In this document: in pieces, positions 44,370-55,047 of the stretch | Layout of the letters: the number at the start of each line of letters is the position of its first letter | Position numbering within the stretch: position 1 is the stretch's first letter | NCBI RefSeq assembly: GCF_963576615.1 | Contig: NC_088712.1 | Span: forward strand, 31,339,870-31,403,869 | Reading direction: 5' to 3' | From: Watersipora subatra | Lineage: Eukaryota; Bryozoa; Gymnolaemata; Cheilostomatida; Watersiporidae | Length of the DNA stretch: 64,000 nucleotides | Notes under the pieces: model-generated | Told to the model about the DNA's origin: nothing | Database searches by the model: none | Seen by the model: the letters and a program-made list of their open reading frames with translations, nothing else | Program-made: the position numbers and the translations under genes

Positions 44370-45979
44370 TATTACATGCATAGAATAGTGTTACATGCAT
44401 AGAATAGTGTTACATGCATAGAATAGTGTTACATGCATAGAATAGTGTCACATGCATAGAATAGTGTTACATGCATAGAATAGTATTACATGCATAGAAT
44501 AGTGTCACATGCATAGAATAGTGTTACATGCATAGAATAGTGTTACATGCATAGAATAGTGTCACATGCATAGAATAGTATTACATGCATAGAATAGTGT
44601 CACATGCATAGAATAGTATTACATGCATAGAATAGTGTCACATGCATAGAATAGTGTCACATGCATAGAATAGTGTTACATGCATAGAATAGTGTTACAT
44701 GCATAGAATAGTATTACATGCATAGAATAGTGTTACATGCATAGAATAGTCTTACATGCATAGAATAGTGTCACATGCATAGAATAGTGTCACATGCATA
44801 GAATAGTATTACATGCATAGAATAGTGTTACATGCATAGAACAGTGTCACATGCATAGAATAGTGTCACATGCATAGAATAGTGTTACATGCATAGAATA
44901 GTGTTACATGCATAGAATAGTGTCACATGCATAGAATAGTGTTACATGCATAGAATAGTATTACATGCATAGAATAGTATTACATGCATAGAATAGTGTC
45001 ACATGCATAGAATAGTATTACATGCATAGAATAGTGTCACATGCATAGAATAGTGTCACATGCATAGAATAGTATTACATGCATAGAATAGTGTCACATG
45101 CATAGAATAGTGTTACATGCATAGAATAGTGTCACATGCATAGAATAGTGTTACATGCATAGAATAGTGTTACATGCATAGAATAGTGTCACATGCATAG
45201 AATAGTGTTACATGCATAGAATAGTGTTACATGCATAGAATAGTATTACATGCATAGAATAGTGTCACATGCATAGAATAGTGTCACATGCATAGAATAG
45301 TGTTACATGTATAGAATAGTGTCACATGCATAGAATAGTGTTACATGCATAGAATAGTGTCACATGCATAGAATAGTGTTACATGCATAGAATAGTGTTA
45401 CATGCATAGAATAGAGTTACATGCATAGAATAGTGTTACATGCATAGAATAGTGTTACATCCATAGAATAGTGTCACATGCATAGAATAGTGTTACATGC
45501 ATAGAATAGTGTTACATGCATAGAATAGTATTACATGCATAGAATAGTGTCACATGCATAGAATAGTATTACATGCATAGAATAGTGTTACATGCATAGA
45601 ATAGTGTCACATGCATAGAATAGTGTCACATGCATAGAATAGTGTCACATGCATAGAATAGTGTCACATGCATAGAATAGTGTTACATGCATAGAATAGT
45701 GTTACATGCATAGAATAGAGTTACATGCATAGAATAGTGTTACATGCATAGAATAGTGTTACATCCATAGAATAGTGTCACATGCATAGAATAGTGTCAC
45801 ACGCATAGAATAGTGTCACATGCATAGAATAGTGTTACATGCATAGAATAGTGTTACATGCATAGAATAGTGTCACATGCATAGAATAGTGTCACATGCA
45901 TAGAATAGTGTCACATGCATAGAATAGTGTCACATGCATAGAATAGTGTCACATGCATAGAATAGTGTTACATGCATAG
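44370..45979. repeat. 19-bp array, left part (about 85 copies)
   Basis: Unit ATGCATAGAATAGTGTTAC with the main variable site GTT/GTC/ATT. It is the same array as 50,617-51,449; the two halves were separated by the retrotransposon. The array lies in a host-gene intron. Confidence 0.95.
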
Positions 45980-46164
45980 TGTCACATATTAGCTGTGCAG
46001 TCAGCTTTCTTTTAGCTGTGCTATAATCGCATAATTGTCTAATAACCCATAGCTATGGGCTTGCTAACTAAGTCAGTTCCTTTATGTGCTTCTTACCTGT
46101 TAGCTGTGTTTTCTGTGATACAAGACTTATTGTGATAATACAATACAACAACTACAATACAACA
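45980..46164 (+). repeat. 5' LTR
   Basis: Starts TGTCACATATTAGCTG and ends ACAATACAACA. It should contain the promoter; TATA-like TATAATC lies near position 45. Its first eight bases are also found in the adjacent array unit. Confidence 0.93.
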
Positions 46165-46166
46165 AC

Positions 46167-46177
46167 TGGTGTCAGGA
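46167..46177 (+). promoter_or_regulatory. Primer-binding site, leucine tRNA type
   Basis: TGGTGTCAGGA starts two bases after the 5' LTR and is complementary to the CCA end of leucine tRNAs (…TCCTGACACCA). Element 2 at 12 kb uses the same type. Confidence 0.8.
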
Positions 46178-46222
46178 ACGAACATTGTGGACTCACAGCC
46201 AGCATTTTTCTATTGTCTTGCT

Positions 46223-47209
46223 ATGGATCTTAACATAAAAGCTTTGATCGATGCTATGCAGAAACAGCAACAACAGTTCCAGCAGCAAAACGCTGATCTA
46301 CAGAAGCAGTTTATCTCCTTGTTTGAAGCTACCAAGAGTGATAGTGCTGCATCAATACCAGTAGCTGTCGCCATACCCAAGTTTGAAGCATACGACAGGG
46401 GTAAAGAAAAATGTAACCAGTACCTTCAACGTTTCAATCAGCACTTTAATGTGTATCGGGTGGTAGATGACAGTCAGAAACGAGCATGCTTACTATCTTG
46501 GGTAGGAGCTGAGACATACGACTTGTTGTCAAACTTATTTGGCGCAGAGGATATTACAAGCAAGTCATTTACTGAGTTGTCGGAGAAACTTAATGAACAC
46601 TTTGCAGATACCATACATGTTCAGGCAGCAAGATTTGAATTTTCTCAATGTAAGATGAAGACTGGTCAGTCCTATGTTGATTGGGCTGCAGAACTTCGTG
46701 GACTCGCACGGCACTGTGCTTTCACGTGCAAAAGCACAGGCTGTGGCACTAGTTATGTTGATGAACAAATTCGTGACATAATCATTAAAGAGACGCCACA
46801 TGCTGATGTACGTCGCCAGTGTCTACTTGATGCTGATCCCTCTCTTAATGATGTTCTTAAGAAGGCTACAGCATTCATCAAGACAACGGAGACCGATAAA
46901 ATTCTCAAGGGGGAGACAACTTCTCCAGCTATCGAAGACACAGTAAACAAAATGTCAGGTCAGTACAAGCAAAGATCACGCCGAGGTCAACAAACCATTG
47001 GAAAGCAACAAGCTAATGCACAGAACACAGGTATGTTGAAGTCTTGCCCTAGCTGTTACATTAAACATGACAAAAAAATTGTCCCTGCAGAGCATTTGTC
47101 TGCAGGAAATGTGAGGTCAAAGGTCACATTGAGGCTGTCTGTATGGCTAAGACAGCAGCACAAAGTCAGACAGAACAGTCTGCTAGGACAGTTGAAAACT
47201 CTGTGTTAA
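46223..47209 (+). CDS. gag: gag of the Ty3/gypsy element
   Basis: Starts at ATG 46,223 (MDLNIKALIDAMQKQQQQFQ), not at the GTG at 46,169, which lies inside the primer-binding site. About 328 residues. A Gln-rich coiled N-terminus is followed by a capsid domain containing RFNQHFNVYRVVDDSQKRAC and FTELSEKLNEHF, then a basic linker. The nucleocapsid zinc knuckle begins CPSCYIKHDKK, but its last Cys lies in the -1 frame after a run of seven A (47,072-47,078). The frame then runs on without domain content to TAA at 47,207. Confidence 0.88.
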   Translation: MDLNIKALIDAMQKQQQQFQQQNADLQKQFISLFEATKSDSAASIPVAVAIPKFEAYDRGKEKCNQYLQRFNQHFNVYRVVDDSQKRACLLSWVGAETYDLLSNLFGAEDITSKSFTELSEKLNEHFADTIHVQAARFEFSQCKMKTGQSYVDWAAELRGLARHCAFTCKSTGCGTSYVDEQIRDIIIKETPHADVRRQCLLDADPSLNDVLKKATAFIKTTETDKILKGETTSPAIEDTVNKMSGQYKQRSRRGQQTIGKQQANAQNTGMLKSCPSCYIKHDKKIVPAEHLSAGNVRSKVTLRLSVWLRQQHKVRQNSLLGQLKTLC

Positions 47210-50200
47210 GTGTGCTCACTGATGCAAGTGAACCTTATCATTCAGTACATGCAGTTTCAGATAATCTTTTCCAACGAGTCAATAGAAAGGTTTGGATCAA
47301 AACTGTTGTCAATGGTCATGATGCAATGCTTCAATGGGACACAGGGGCTACTTGCTCTATAGTTGATTTGCAAGGCTACCAAAGTCTTGGATCACCCCCC
47401 CTCTTACCTGTCAGTACCCATCTTAAAGCATATGGGCAGAGTGAGTTACAGATTAAAGGACAATGTTCAGTTAGTGTGAAGGTAGGAGATGTGGAAAAAC
47501 AAAATCTCAAACTTCTTGTTGTAAACACAACACAAGGCTCAAACCTTTTTGGTCTAGATTGGAGTGACAAATTCGGTCTCTCTCAGCAGGGGCTAGCTAT
47601 ATTGACACAGGGTAGTTGTGATGTTACCTGTACTGTCACAGGAAGTAACCCTATTGGATTTAGGGACAAAATCGCTGCACTCTCCTCTAAGTACTCTGAT
47701 GTCTTCAAGACAGGTCTTGGCCGATGTAAAAAGGTAAAAGTACCAGTACGCTTGAAACCAGGAAGCACACCAAGCTTTTCTAAACCTCGTGTAGTGCCAT
47801 TCTCTAGACGCCAAGCTGTAAAAGAAGAGCTAGATCGATTAGTTAAAGCTGGTGTTTTGGAACATGTGGACTTTAGTGATTATGCTGCTCCAATAGTAGC
47901 AGTTTCCAAACCAAATGGAAGAGTGCGTATATGTGGTGATTTCAAGATGTTGAACCAACAAATATCAATTGATCAACACCCATTACCAAGCCTTGAAGAG
48001 TTGCTAGAAAAGTTGAGAGGCGGGGTACACTTTTCCAAGATAGACCTGGCAGATGCCTACTTGCAACTAGAGTTAGATGATAATGCAAAGAAGTTGTGTG
48101 TCATCAACACTCAATGTGGTTTGTTTCGCTACAACAGGATGTGTTTTGGATTGGCATCAAGCCCTGCACAGTTTCAGCGATGCATGGACTCAATGATTGC
48201 TGACTTACCTGGAGTTGCAGCATACTTGGATGATCTGATTGTCACTGGTAGCAGTGAGAGTGAGCACTGGTCTAACCTCGACAAACTCTTAGCTAGACTA
48301 CAGGAGTATGGGCTCCGCATACAAAGAGAGAAATGCGAGTTCTTTAAGAATGCTGTTGAATACCTAGGTCACATAATAGACAAGAACGGCAAGACTCCCT
48401 CGAATTCTGCAATAGAGGCTATTGAACAGCTTCCACGACCACAGAACTTACAACAGCTACAGGCGTTTTTGGGCAAGATCAACTATTATGGCTCATACAT
48501 TGCTGACCTGTCTAGCAAAGCAGCCCCCCTCTACAAGTTTCTTCGTGAAAATGTCGAGTTTGACTGGACTGACGAGTGTGACAAGGCCTTCCATGTTCTT
48601 AAAGATAGTGTCATCAAGGCTACCAAACTTACCCATTTTGACCAGAGTAAACCGCTGGTTCTAGCAACAGACGCATCTAACTATGGAATTGGGGCAGTAC
48701 TCCTACAAGAGGAAAATGGAGCTGAAAGACCACTAGCACATGCATCAAAGACATTGAGCGTGCACCAAAAGAATTACTCACAGATAGAGAAAGAAGCGCT
48801 TTCTATCATCTATGGAGTGACTAAGTTTAGACAGTATCTATATGGGAGACGTTTCACGCTCATTACTGATCATAAACCCCTGGTTGCCATGTTTTCACCA
48901 GAAAAGAATATTCCCGATTTAACAGCTCAGCGACTGCAGAGATGGGCCCTCACACTGATGGCTTATCAGTATGACATCAGGTACAAACCTACAGCACAGC
49001 ATGGCAATGCAGATGGCTTGTCCAGGTTACCTATAGGGGCAGACCCGAAGTTTGACCATGATGAAGAGAAGGAGAGCATTGAGGTCTCACACACTATACA
49101 AGAGGAGCTCGATCATGGTCCCCTTGACGATGAGGCTGTTAAACAAGAAACCATGAAAGACACATCACTACAGATAGTGAAAGAGTGGATACTGAATGGC
49201 CTTTGGCCCAGTAAGCTTACAGCTAGCTATGAACATTTGCGGCCATATTGGAATATGAGGGAGTCTCTTTTTGTTCATGGGGAGGCTGTGCTTTTGCAAC
49301 GTGATGGCACTACTAGAGTTGTCATTCCACAGGCTCTGAAGAGTAAAGTGTTAGACTTGCTGCATACATCACACTGGGGTGTAGAAAGAGTAAAACAGCT
49401 TGCTCGTCGATACGCATGGTGGCCTAGCATCAATGCAGACATAGAACAGCTAATCAAAGCTTGTGAACCTTGCCGAATCTGTGCTAATGACCCAGCCAAG
49501 ACTTACCAAAGTTGGCCGTCCACCCAACTACCATGGGAACGAATTCATTTGGATTATGCAGGACCTTTTAAAGGTCAGATGTGGTTGGTTTGTGTCGATG
49601 CACATTCCCGATATCCGTACGTTGCTATGCTAGATGTAGGAAAAACTACTTCTAAGGACAATGTTGGCGTGCTACGACAGATCTTTGTACATGAAGGTCT
49701 TCCTCGGACTATTGTTACAGACAACGGCCCACAATTCGTGTCAAATGAATTTGACCAGTTCTGCACCATGCATGGCATTAAACATATAACATCTCCCGTA
49801 TTCCATCCTGCATCGAATGGAGAAGCGGAGAGATTTGTCCAGACTCTTAAGCAATCTGTAGAGAAGAATTGTGCAGGAGGGGAGAAAATCAAGACTGCCC
49901 TACAACTGTTTTTAACCACTTACAGATGTTTACCTCATCCCTCTTTGAACTGGAAATCACCTGCTGAAGTTCTACATGGACGACAGCCGAGAAATACTCT
50001 GACCTTGCTGAAACCAATTCAGAACAAGAAAACTCTTTCACCAGGTCAAGCATCTTCTACATCATCACGGTATGAAGTAGACTCTTTGGTTTATGCAAGG
50101 AACTATAGCTCTGGACCTAAGTGGATACCTGGAACGATAATTAACAAGCTGGGTAACATACTGTATGCTGTGCGAACAGACCGTGGTGTATGGAGACGAC

Positions 50201-50388
50201 ATGCCAATCAGCTACAAGCTAGACTTCAAGTTAATGATACATCGACCAATGACAATATCATCACAGCTTCAAATGATCTTAACATCCAACCTGCCCAATC
50301 TGTACCTGATGAGAAGCCAGTACAAAGTCCCAGATATCCTACTCGTAATAGAAGACGACCTGATTACTATGACAGTTCTAAGTTCTAA
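47077..50388 (+). CDS. pol: pol of the Ty3/gypsy element (PR-RT-RH-IN)
   Basis: In the -1 frame relative to gag; the frame opens after a TGA at 47,068. It first encodes a perfect second knuckle CRKCEVKGHIEAVC. Counting from Met 47,143: protease DTGA at 66-69, RT with YLDD at 361-364, RNase H with LATDAS and ITDHKPL, integrase with HTSHWG and CEPC zinc ligands. The DD35E triad is D804, D860 and E896. It ends YPTRNRRRPDYYDSSKF; no chromodomain is seen. No stop or frameshift lies within 3.2 kb. It is expressed either by a -1 frameshift on the A run or, if one A has been lost, not at all. Confidence 0.93.
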   Translation, partial: NCPCRAFVCRKCEVKGHIEAVCMAKTAAQSQTEQSARTVENSVLSVLTDASEPYHSVHAVSDNLFQRVNRKVWIKTVVNGHDAMLQWDTGATCSIVDLQGYQSLGSPPLLPVSTHLKAYGQSELQIKGQCSVSVKVGDVEKQNLKLLVVNTTQGSNLFGLDWSDKFGLSQQGLAILTQGSCDVTCTVTGSNPIGFRDKIAALSSKYSDVFKTGLGRCKKVKVPVRLKPGSTPSFSKPRVVPFSRRQAVKEELDRLVKAGVLEHVDFSDYAAPIVAVSKPNGRVRICGDFKMLNQQISIDQHPLPSLEELLEKLRGGVHFSKIDLADAYLQLELDDNAKKLCVINTQCGLFRYNRMCFGLASSPAQFQRCMDSMIADLPGVAAYLDDLIVTGSSESEHWSNLDKLLARLQEYGLRIQREKCEFFKNAVEYLGHIIDKNGKTPSNSAIEAIEQLPRPQNLQQLQAFLGKINYYGSYIADLSSKAAPLYKFLRENVEFDWTDECDKAFHVLKDSVIKATKLTHFDQSKPLVLATDASNYGIGAVLLQEENGAERPLAHASKTLSVHQKNYSQIEKEALSIIYGVTKFRQYLYGRRFTLITDHKPLVAMFSPEKNIPDLTAQRLQRWALTLMAYQYDIRYKPTAQHGNADGLSRLPIGADPKFDHDEEKESIEVSHTIQEELDHGPLDDEAVKQETMKDTSLQIVKEWILNGLWPSKLTASYEHLRPYWNMRESLFVHGEAVLLQRDGTTRVVIPQALKSKVLDLLHTSHWGVERVKQLARRYAWWPSINADIEQLIKACEPCRICANDPAKTYQSWPSTQLPWERIHLDYAGPFKGQMWLVCVDAHSRYPYVAMLDVGKTTSKDNVGVLRQIFVHEGLPRTIVTDNGPQFVSNEFDQFCTMHGIKHITSPVFHPASNGEAERFVQTLKQSVEKNCAGGEKIKTALQLFLTTYRCLPHPSLNWKSPAEVLHGRQPRNTLTLLKPIQNKKTLSPGQASSTSSRYEVDSLVYARNYSSGPKWIPGTIINKLGNILYAVRTDRGVWRRHANQLQARLQVNDTSTNDNIITASNDLNIQPAQSVPDEKPVQSPRYPTRNRRRPDYYDSSKF

Positions 50389-50419
50389 CAAGGTCATGAC
50401 TAACCATAAACTCAGAATA

Positions 50420-50616
50420 GTGAGGGAGATGTGTTACATATTAGCTGTGCAGTCAGCTTTCTTTTAGCTGTGCTATAATCGCATAATTGTCTAATAACCC
50501 ATAGCTATGGGCTTGCTAACTAAGTCAGTTCCTTTATGTGCTTCTTACCTGTTAGCTGTGTTTTCTGTGATACAAGACTTATTGTGATAATACAATACAA
50601 CAACTACAATACAACA
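50420..50616 (+). repeat. Polypurine tract and 3' LTR
   Basis: AGTGAGGGAGATG is followed by TGTTACATATTAGCTG at 50,432. The LTR ends ACAACA at 50,616 and matches the 5' LTR in 184 of 185 positions. Confidence 0.92.
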
Positions 50617-51449
50617 CATAGAATAGTATTACATGCATAGAAGTGTTACATGCATAGAATAGTGTCACATGCATAGAATAGTGTTACATGCATAGAATAG
50701 TGTCACATGCATAGAATAGTGTCACATGCATAGAATAGTGTCACATGCATAGAATAGTGTCACATGCATAGAATAGTGTCACATGCATAGAATAGTGTCA
50801 CATACATAGAATAGTGTTACATGCATAGAATAGTGTCACATGCATAGAATAGTATTACAAGCATAGAATAGTGTCACATGCATAGAATAGTGTTACATGC
50901 ATAGAATAGTGTTACATGCATAGAATAGTGTTACATGCATAGAATAGTGTTACATGCATAGAATAGTGTTACATGCATAGAATAGTGTCACATGCATAGA
51001 ATAGTGTTACATGCATAGAATAGTGTTACATGCATAGAATAGTGTTACATGCATAGAATAGTGTCACATGCATAGAATAGTGTTACATGCATAGAATAGT
51101 GTCACATGCATAGAATAGTGTTACATGCATAGAATAGTATTACATGCATAGAATAGTGTTACATGCATAGAATAGTGTTACATGCATAGAATAGTGTCAC
51201 ATGCATAGAATAGTGTTACATGTATAGAATAGTGTTACATGCATAGAATAGTGTTACATGCATAGAATAGTGTTACATGCATAGAATAGTATTACATGCA
51301 TAGAATAGTGTTACATGCATAGAATAGTGTTACATGCATAGAATAGTGTCACATGCATAGAATAGTGTTACATGCATAGAATAGTGTTACATGCATAGAA
51401 TAGTGTTACATGCATAGAATAGTGTTACATGCATAGAATAGTGTTACAT
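50617..51449. repeat. 19-bp array, right part (about 44 copies)
   Basis: Continuation of the array at 44,370-45,979, beginning with the duplicated CATAG. It runs to about 20 bp from the donor of the host exon at 51,468. Confidence 0.95.
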
Positions 51450-51467
51450 AATAAACAAAGGTACTAC

Positions 51468-51669
51468 CTCCCGGAGGAGAAGAGTGACTCAATTCGAGTT
51501 TAGACTGTACAAACTGCTTGTCCTTGAGAGGTATCTTTTGTGAATAAGGAGAGGCAGCGGGTGCTGTTGGTAGCATTGGACTTGGCACGACATTATTACG
51601 AATGGGATCACAAATCCTTCCTTTGATAATGTCAGTGTTTGCATTGTTATTCACATTCCTCTCCATGGA
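51468..51669 (-). CDS. Host gene, 202-bp exon
   Basis: Acceptor CTCATCACACAG, donor GTAGTACC, phase 0 to 1. It reads SMERNVNNNANTDIIKGRIC, then a Pro/Ser-rich part (VVPSPMLPTAPAASPYS) and ends LSHSSPPG. The split Gly/Ala codon matches the 245-bp exon 7.3 kb downstream, on the other side of the array and retrotransposon. Confidence 0.8.
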
Positions 51670-51805
51670 CTGTGTGATGAGTACACGTAGGCAGTGTTAA
51701 TATTAATATTACCACTTGTGTTAATATTAAATAGTACACTGATACACTTTTATTTTATGAGTGTTGAGAAATCACCGGTGAAATCACAGTACCACTAACT
51801 ACATG

Positions 51806-53478
51806 TATTGTAATCAGTACAACTAGCTATTATAATCAGTACCACTAGCTATTATAATCAGTACCACTAGCTATTATAATCAGTACAACTAACTATTATA
51901 GTCAGTACAACTAGCTATTATAATCAGTACCACTAGCTATTATAGTCAGTACAACTAGCTATTGTAATCAGTACCACTAGCTATTATAATAAGTACCACT
52001 AACTATTGTAATCAGTACCACTAGCTATTGTAATCAGTACAACTAGCTATTATAATCAGTACCACTAGCTATTATAATAAGTACCACTAGCTATTGTAAT
52101 CAGTACAACTAGCTATTATAATCAGTACAACTAACTATTATAGTCAGTACAACTAGCTATTGTAATCAGTACCACTAGCTATTATAATAAGTACCACTAA
52201 CTATTGTAATCAGTACCACTAGCTATTGTAATCAGTACAACTAGCTATTATAATCAGTACCACTAGCTATTATAATAAGTACCACTAGCTATTGTAATCA
52301 GTTCAACTAGCTATTATAATCAGTACAACTGGCTATTATAATCAGTACCTTTAGCTATTGTAATCAGTACAACTGGCTATTGTAATCAGTACAACTAGCT
52401 ATTATAATAAGTACCACTAACTATTGTAATCAGTACCACTAGCTATTGTAATAAGTACCACTAGCTATTATAATCAGTACAACTAGCTATTATAATCAGT
52501 ACAACTAGCTATTATAATCAGTACAACTAACTATTATAATCAGTACAACTAGCTATTGTAATCAGTACAACTAGCTATTATAATCAGTACAACTAACTAT
52601 TATAATCAGTACCACTAGCTATTGTAATCAGTAACACTAGCTATTGTAATCAGTACAACTAGCTATTATAATCAGTACAACTAACTATTATAGTCAGTAC
52701 AACTAGCTATTATAATCAGTACCACTAGCTATTATAATAAGTACCACTAGCTATTGTAATCAGTACAACTAGCTAGTATAATCAGTACAACTAGCTATTA
52801 TAATCAGTACCACTAGCTATTGTAATCAGTACAACTAGCTATTATAATAAGTACCACTAACTATTGTAATCAGTACCACTAGCCATTATAATAAGTACCA
52901 CTAGCTATTATAATCAGTACAATTAGTTAATATAATAAGTACCACTAGCTATTATAATCAGTACTACTAGCTATTATAATCAGTACAATTAGTTAATATA
53001 ATAAGTACCACTAGCTATTATAATCAGTACTACTAGCTATTATAATCAGTAACGCTAGCTATTATAATCAGTACCACTAGCCATTATAATCAGTACCACT
53101 AGCTATTGTAATCAGTACAACTAGCTATTATAATAAGTACCACTAACTATTGTAATCAGTACCACTAGCTACTGTAATCAGTACCACTAGCTATTATAAT
53201 AAGTACCACTAGCTATTATAATCAGTACTACTAGCTATTATAATCAGTACCACTAGCTATTATAATCAGTACCACTAGCTACTGTAATCAGTACCACTAG
53301 CTATTATAATCAGTACCACTAGCTATTATAATCAGTACCACTAGCTACTGTAATCAGTACAACTAGCTATTGTAATCAGTGCCACTAGCTATTATAATCA
53401 GTACTACTAGCTATTATAATCAGTACCACTAGCTATTACAATCAGTACCTTTAGCTATTGTAATCAGTACCACTAGTT
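51806..53478. repeat. 22-bp minisatellite, about 76 copies
   Basis: Unit AGCTATTATAATCAGTACCA plus CT. Variants: TATAA/TGTAA/TATAG, AATCAG/AATAAG, ACCAC/ACAAC. It occupies nearly the whole intron between host exons 53,502-53,611 and 51,468-51,669. Confidence 0.95.
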
Positions 53479-53501
53479 ACAGTAGCATAGAAAACACCTA
53501 C

Positions 53502-53611
53502 CGCATGATCATAAAGAACTGACATGTCACCGCCAGGAATGGTTGGTTGCCCTGCACTTTGGGTGGTCTCGTCACTTGCTGGCCTCGACAGTAACAAGGA
53601 TCTAGTTGGGC
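53502..53611 (-). CDS. Host gene, 110-bp exon
   Basis: Acceptor AATTTTGTAG, donor GTAGGTG, phase 1 to 0. It reads PTRSLLLSRPASDETTQSAG and ends GGDMSVLYDHA, joining directly to SMERN of the next exon. Confidence 0.75.
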
Positions 53612-53872
53612 CTACAAAATTAATTATAGCCAGATGGTGAGGATGTTATAAAATTGGGACCGTAAGCTCATTGAAACATTGTAAATGGTGCTAGTAAAGG
53701 AACGGAGATGTTGGTGTAATGAACCTGAGTTTTGCCACACTGCTTACATTGAGCCCACATAGAGGTCAATAGTGCAGAAGAAAAGCAATGTGACAGTAAA
53801 ATTTGTAAGAAAAACTGTGTAACACACTGAAATGAAAACCAAGATTGAAAATTGGAGCCGATAGAGTCTGGC

Positions 53873-54295
53873 AATTGTAACCGAGGAACTGTAACCGAGG
53901 AACTGTAACCGAGCAACTGTACCCGAGCAAAAGTACTGGAGCAACTGTACCCAAGCAACTGTACCCGAGCAAAAGTACTGGAGCAACTGTACTCGAGCAA
54001 CTGTACCCGAGCAACTGTAACTGAGCAACTGTAACCGAGCAACTGTACCCGAGCAAAAGTACTGGAGCAACTGTACCCAAGCAACTGTACCCGAGCAAAA
54101 GTACTGGAGCAACTGTACCCGAGCAACTGTAACCGAGCAACTGTACCTGAGCTACTGTACCCGAGCAACTATACTCGAGCAACTGTACCCGAGCAACTGT
54201 ACCCAAGCAACTGTACACGAGCGACTGTAACCGAGCAACTGCACCCGAGCGACCGTACCCGAGCAACTGTACCCGAGCAACTGTGACCGAGCATG
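53873..54295. repeat. 15-bp minisatellite, about 28 copies
   Basis: Unit GAGCAACTGTACCCG with variants (AAAAGTACTG, TAACC, TACTC). Because 15 is divisible by three, long minus-strand frames of about 166 codons (Leu-Gly-Tyr-Ser-Cys repeats) appear in more than one frame. These are by-products, not genes. Confidence 0.93.
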
Positions 54296-54608
54296 TTGAA
54301 AAAGATTAAAAAAGGCCTCATCCCTGTTTCAAGATTTCTGGTTGCTGCAGAAAGGGAAATAAATCAAGCAGTTCATTGGGTGCACATGCGTATGAAATAT
54401 TCGTGTACCTAAGTGCCACTAGCTGCGGTACTTTCCACTTGTGTCATTTTTACTTCTTCCCATTGATAAGCTTGTCGCTGCGTAGCTACTGCCAAACTTA
54501 TGTACATATTTTCGGACATGTCCGATGTCCAATGTTGCGGAGAAAAAAAGCTTGCTGAATTTAGGGCCTTTACTCATAGAGAAGTTAGAATTGGTTGCAT
54601 GGTGCTAC

Positions 54609-54738
54609 AGGAGATCTTTGTTGCAGTCTGGGAAAGGGGGGATGTACCATCCAACCAGTCATAGTGAGAACAAACTGACTCAGAATAATCTGATGCAAGA
54701 GATGCTATAGGGTTTGCAAAGTTATAGTCATGAGCAAA
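54609..54738 (-). CDS. Tentative upstream exon of the host gene
   Basis: A 130-bp minus-strand frame between CATGTTTTACCAG and a GTAGCA donor: FAHDYNFANPIASLASDYSE, then HYDWLDGTSPLSQ. It ends in phase 1, exactly what the 110-bp exon needs. Composition (Ser, Asp, Thr) is like the other exons. The donor is weak and nothing upstream of it was found, so this is provisional. Confidence 0.45.
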
Positions 54739-55047
54739 CTGGTAAAACATGTAATACTTGCATTAGTGTCTAGGCTCTATAATATGCACAATAGATTTAC
54801 AATGTACTACAAGAGAACAGGAAATCTTAGATGATCATAATAGAAGCGAAAGAGAATACATTGAAAGAAAAGACATCATGGGAGAGGAGATTGAGGGATA
54901 AAAGATGGAAAGAGAAGTTTATATAGGGAGAAGTCAATTGCGAGAAAAGTCAATTGAGAGAGAAGAGATTGAGGGAAAAAAATAAAGAGAGAAGTCATGA
55001 AGGACGCAGCATAACAACTGAGCAATGAAACCAGATGTATGTATATA

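Larger units (their letters stand above)
45980..50616 (+). mobile_element. Ty3/gypsy LTR retrotransposon, structurally near-complete (4,637 bp)
   Basis: Two 185-bp LTRs (45,980-46,164 and 50,432-50,616), 5-bp target duplication CATAG (45,975-45,979 and 50,617-50,621), primer-binding site, gag, full pol and polypurine tract. The LTRs differ at a single base (position 4, C versus T), so the insertion is recent. It interrupts the 19-bp array, and the empty site is a normal array unit. All catalytic residues of protease, RT, RNase H and integrase are present. There is no envelope frame. Confidence 0.96.
35728..54738 (-). other. Host protein-coding gene, eight-exon span (5' end not found)
   Basis: Eight exons were placed by hand: 54,738-54,609 (tentative), 53,611-53,502, 51,669-51,468, 44,172-43,928, 38,125-37,919, 37,477-36,927, 36,709-36,644 and 35,968-35,728. 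All junctions use GT-AG. Phases are 1,0,1,0,0,2,2 from the first to the last junction, so the reading frame runs unbroken to TAA at 35,728. The product segment is Ser/Pro/acid-rich, looks mostly disordered, and has no domain I recognise. The gene is intact as far as seen and is the only clear host gene in the window. Its introns hold most of the arrays and young elements here. Confidence 0.8.

Noticed and set aside
44370..45979. CRISPR-like regular repeats
   Set aside because: The units are contiguous, 19 bp, and have no unique spacers. The same holds for the 43-bp, 22-bp, 15-bp and other 19-bp arrays. The DNA is eukaryotic, with introns.
46169..46222. GTG start of gag at 46,169
   Set aside because: It lies inside the primer-binding site; the first ATG at 46,223 opens a typical gag N-terminus.
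53668..54266. Two to three overlapping 120-166-codon frames (Leu-Gly-Tyr-Ser-Cys repeats)
   Set aside because: They are produced by a 15-bp tandem repeat whose period is divisible by three, so several frames stay open at once. No start context, domain or splice evidence supports a gene.
54376..54710. Plus-strand gene in 54.4-54.7 kb
   Set aside because: Short frames without domain; the minus strand of the same stretch offers a splice-framed exon whose phase fits the host gene.
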